Source of the DNA: Prunella strophiata
Taxonomy: Eukaryota; Chordata; Aves; Passeriformes; Prunellidae
Direction of reading: 5' to 3'
DNA length: 64,000 bases
Assembly (NCBI GenBank): GCA_036583965.1
Contig: JAZBQD010000034.1
Location: 14,445,040-14,509,039 of the forward strand
A program made the translations under genes and the position numbers. Under the pieces are notes generated by a model, which did not search any database, was not told the origin of the DNA, and saw only the letters and a program-made list of their open reading frames with translations. Below are positions 62,099 through 64,000 of this stretch, piece by piece. Every line of letters begins with the position of its first letter. Positions within the stretch are counted from its first letter, which is position 1.

Positions 62099-64000
62099 CT
62101 GTTCTTCAACCAATAAAAGCAAGGAAAACAAATCCTGCCATCCAGTGTGGCCCAAGAAATTATGTCCCTGCTCCTTTCTGCAAAAACTTATTTTCTGAGG
62201 AGCTGAACAAATCCAAGACAGAGTAAAAAAGGTATTTATGTTCTAATACTGTTGATGTCAATGAAATAATGTCATTATGCTGCCTAACTTGTCATTCAAG
62301 TACCCACTGACAAGGTTCCCCAATTTGAATAGGTTACATACAGCCACTGTGCCTGGAAAAATGTGAAAAACAACCCCAGAACTTGGCTTCAGAGATTCAG
62401 ATGACTACATACTCTATTCCATGACAGCTATTTAAGACAATCAGCAGTACTGAACTTTACTAATTATGTACTGCAATTTGTGTTTCTGAATACAAATAGG
62501 ATTCATTTATCCTTTCCTATCCCTAACATGGAAAGTATAATGAATAATAGGAAGGATTAGGCATTCAGAAACTTACAGTAAAATTCTGTTTGCTTATCAA
62601 GGAAAAACAGTCCTACAGAACTGGCTTGTGAGCCTTTTTTTTTGTTTGTCATTTAGTATTTTGGCAATAATAGGGAAGTATTATGTGATATTTTCTAGCT
62701 GGTAACAAAGTGTAAGGTATTTTTAACCTGCTTCTGTGTTCAGGGAACAGAGTATTTGGGCACTTTTTTTTTTTTTTTAATGAAACCAGTGAAAATACAG
62801 AACATGACTGTCTTGGCAGAGCACAAAGAGAGATTTCACCTTAGACAGCATTATTCAGAAGCTTTGTCAGTCCTGAAGTTCTTCTCAGATGGAACATATT
62901 AACTGAAAGGCAGTTATTTTTAAACTGAGAACTTTTGTTAACAAAGAAAATTAAAGTGATCCCTTGCTTTTTTTCAAATTCTTCACTCCAATCATAGAAA
63001 TATTTAGTTCCATTTTCCTAATAGACAGCGTAGAGGGACAAGGATGACAAGGTTCTAGATCCAATACATGCATGTCTAGAACTAATACACATCTGCTCAC
63101 CTCCCAGACATTTCTGGGCAATCCCTTCAGTGTGCTCCCAGCATTTGGCTCTGTTCCAGTGGACAGTGGGAGCCTCTGCTACCCTCAGCCTGTGTAATTG
63201 TGCTTTAATTACTGCAATGTGGCAATAACACAGCATGGACTCTGCTGCTGTCTCCAGGCTAGGGCCTAAACCAGTCCTGTTATTCATACAGCACCTCAAA
63301 GTACACTCAACACCAGCTCATGAGCACCTTGAAACATTTGCACACTTTCTTTGCAATTATTTTGCACAGATCTTCCACATTTCCTATTTTTTCTGCAATG
63401 TAGCAAAGCAAGGTGTATCTGCTGATTAAAAAAAATAAAAATAGATTACTTAATCAAATAACATCGATGCTCCTCAGTCCACAAATTCTGTTTACTTATA
63501 AAAAAAACCAAATGAATGCATTTTCATTTTACAATTGGCCAAATGGGTCTGTCTACACTCCATGCTATTGCCTACAACTCACAAAATACTTTTTTGAGTG
63601 ATTTGAATGACCATTACCTACTTAGGAGACATAAACAAAGTTTTACTAAAGCAGTTAAGTCAGTCTAATTCCTGAAAGCTATATCCCTCTAGAGGTTGAT
63701 CAAAATGCTGCTGGAAAATGAGGTTTCAGTGTTTACTGTATACTTGCAATCAGAATATACCTCTCATTGAAATTAAGCTTTCATTACAGAACATAAAAGC
63801 TAGAGAGACTTGAGGATTGCTTCACATTTGATATAATTCCTAAGACAATATTCTGAAGGAAATGGTTAGGGTTAGGTTCAGCCCTCTAGAAAGGATTCTT
63901 TTTTTGATTTTCAGGTGTGTGTGGCACAATACAAAAATACTTAAAAAGCACAATAATTTATGCTAAACTTATAAATGCAGTTTATATGTTTGAAATATGA
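62099..64000. other. Noncoding AT-rich DNA
   Basis: No gene is seen. A run of 15 T is at 62764-62778. Two telomere-like GGTTAG words at 63864-63877 are too few to be an interstitial telomere array. The window ends without any boundary feature. Confidence 0.5.

Noticed and set aside
63864..63877. Telomere-like GGTTAG words
   Set aside because: Only about two units; not an interstitial telomere array.
1..64000. CRISPR arrays, operons, riboswitches, toxin or phage genes
   Set aside because: Nothing in repeats, gene density or codon pattern suggests prokaryotic or phage DNA; all signals are vertebrate-type.

Overview
This 64 kb window looks like AT-rich, CpG-depleted vertebrate nuclear DNA, most likely from a bird and probably a songbird. 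Two short CR1 LINE 3' ends have the avian form (16968-17095 and 39811-39965). An LTR-type repeat I know as abundant in passerine genomes starts near 28023. Two much older CR1-like LINE remnants lie at 10905-11170 and 53540-54020. No bacterial, viral or plasmid gene organisation is visible.

No protein-coding gene can be supported with confidence. The longest open frame is 117 codons and none of the short frames belongs to a host gene family I recognise. The only recognisable protein traces are decayed CR1 reverse transcriptase and CR1 ORF2 C-terminal peptides, both on the minus strand. There is no CpG island, promoter, tRNA or rRNA. The window is therefore best read as intergenic DNA (a gene desert) or the inside of a very long intron. 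Two short segments have splice-like features and codon-like sequence: a possible terminal exon on the minus strand at 32532-32675 and a possible microexon on the plus strand at 30952-30999. Both are hypotheses.

Layout: 1-4.9 kb is unique AT-rich DNA. A very good CTCF-type motif lies at 4942-4956. 7.8-9.6 kb holds low-complexity T/G and A/C tracts, followed by a TAAT-rich, possibly conserved block (9735-9960). An ancient CR1 reverse transcriptase fragment is at 10.9-11.2 kb and an imperfect 38-39 bp tandem duplication at 12.8 kb. A CR1 tip is at 17.0 kb and a candidate conserved noncoding block at 18.7-19.1 kb. A perfect 25 bp palindrome lies at 26.65 kb, the passerine LTR at 28.0 kb, and a homeodomain-type palindrome at 30.19 kb. 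The exon candidates are at 31.0 and 32.6 kb, a second CR1 tip plus an A/C tract at 39.8-40.05 kb, and an IRF-type element at 44.07 kb. A MIR-like SINE remnant is at 45.8 kb, an ancient CR1 C-terminal fragment at 53.5-54.0 kb, a CArG box at 58.55 kb and A/C low-complexity DNA at 62.02-62.10 kb.

There is no set of genes working together. If the window has a function it is most likely regulatory (CTCF, homeodomain, SRF and IRF type motifs), and that needs alignment and chromatin data the sequence cannot provide. I did not find an undescribed gene system.
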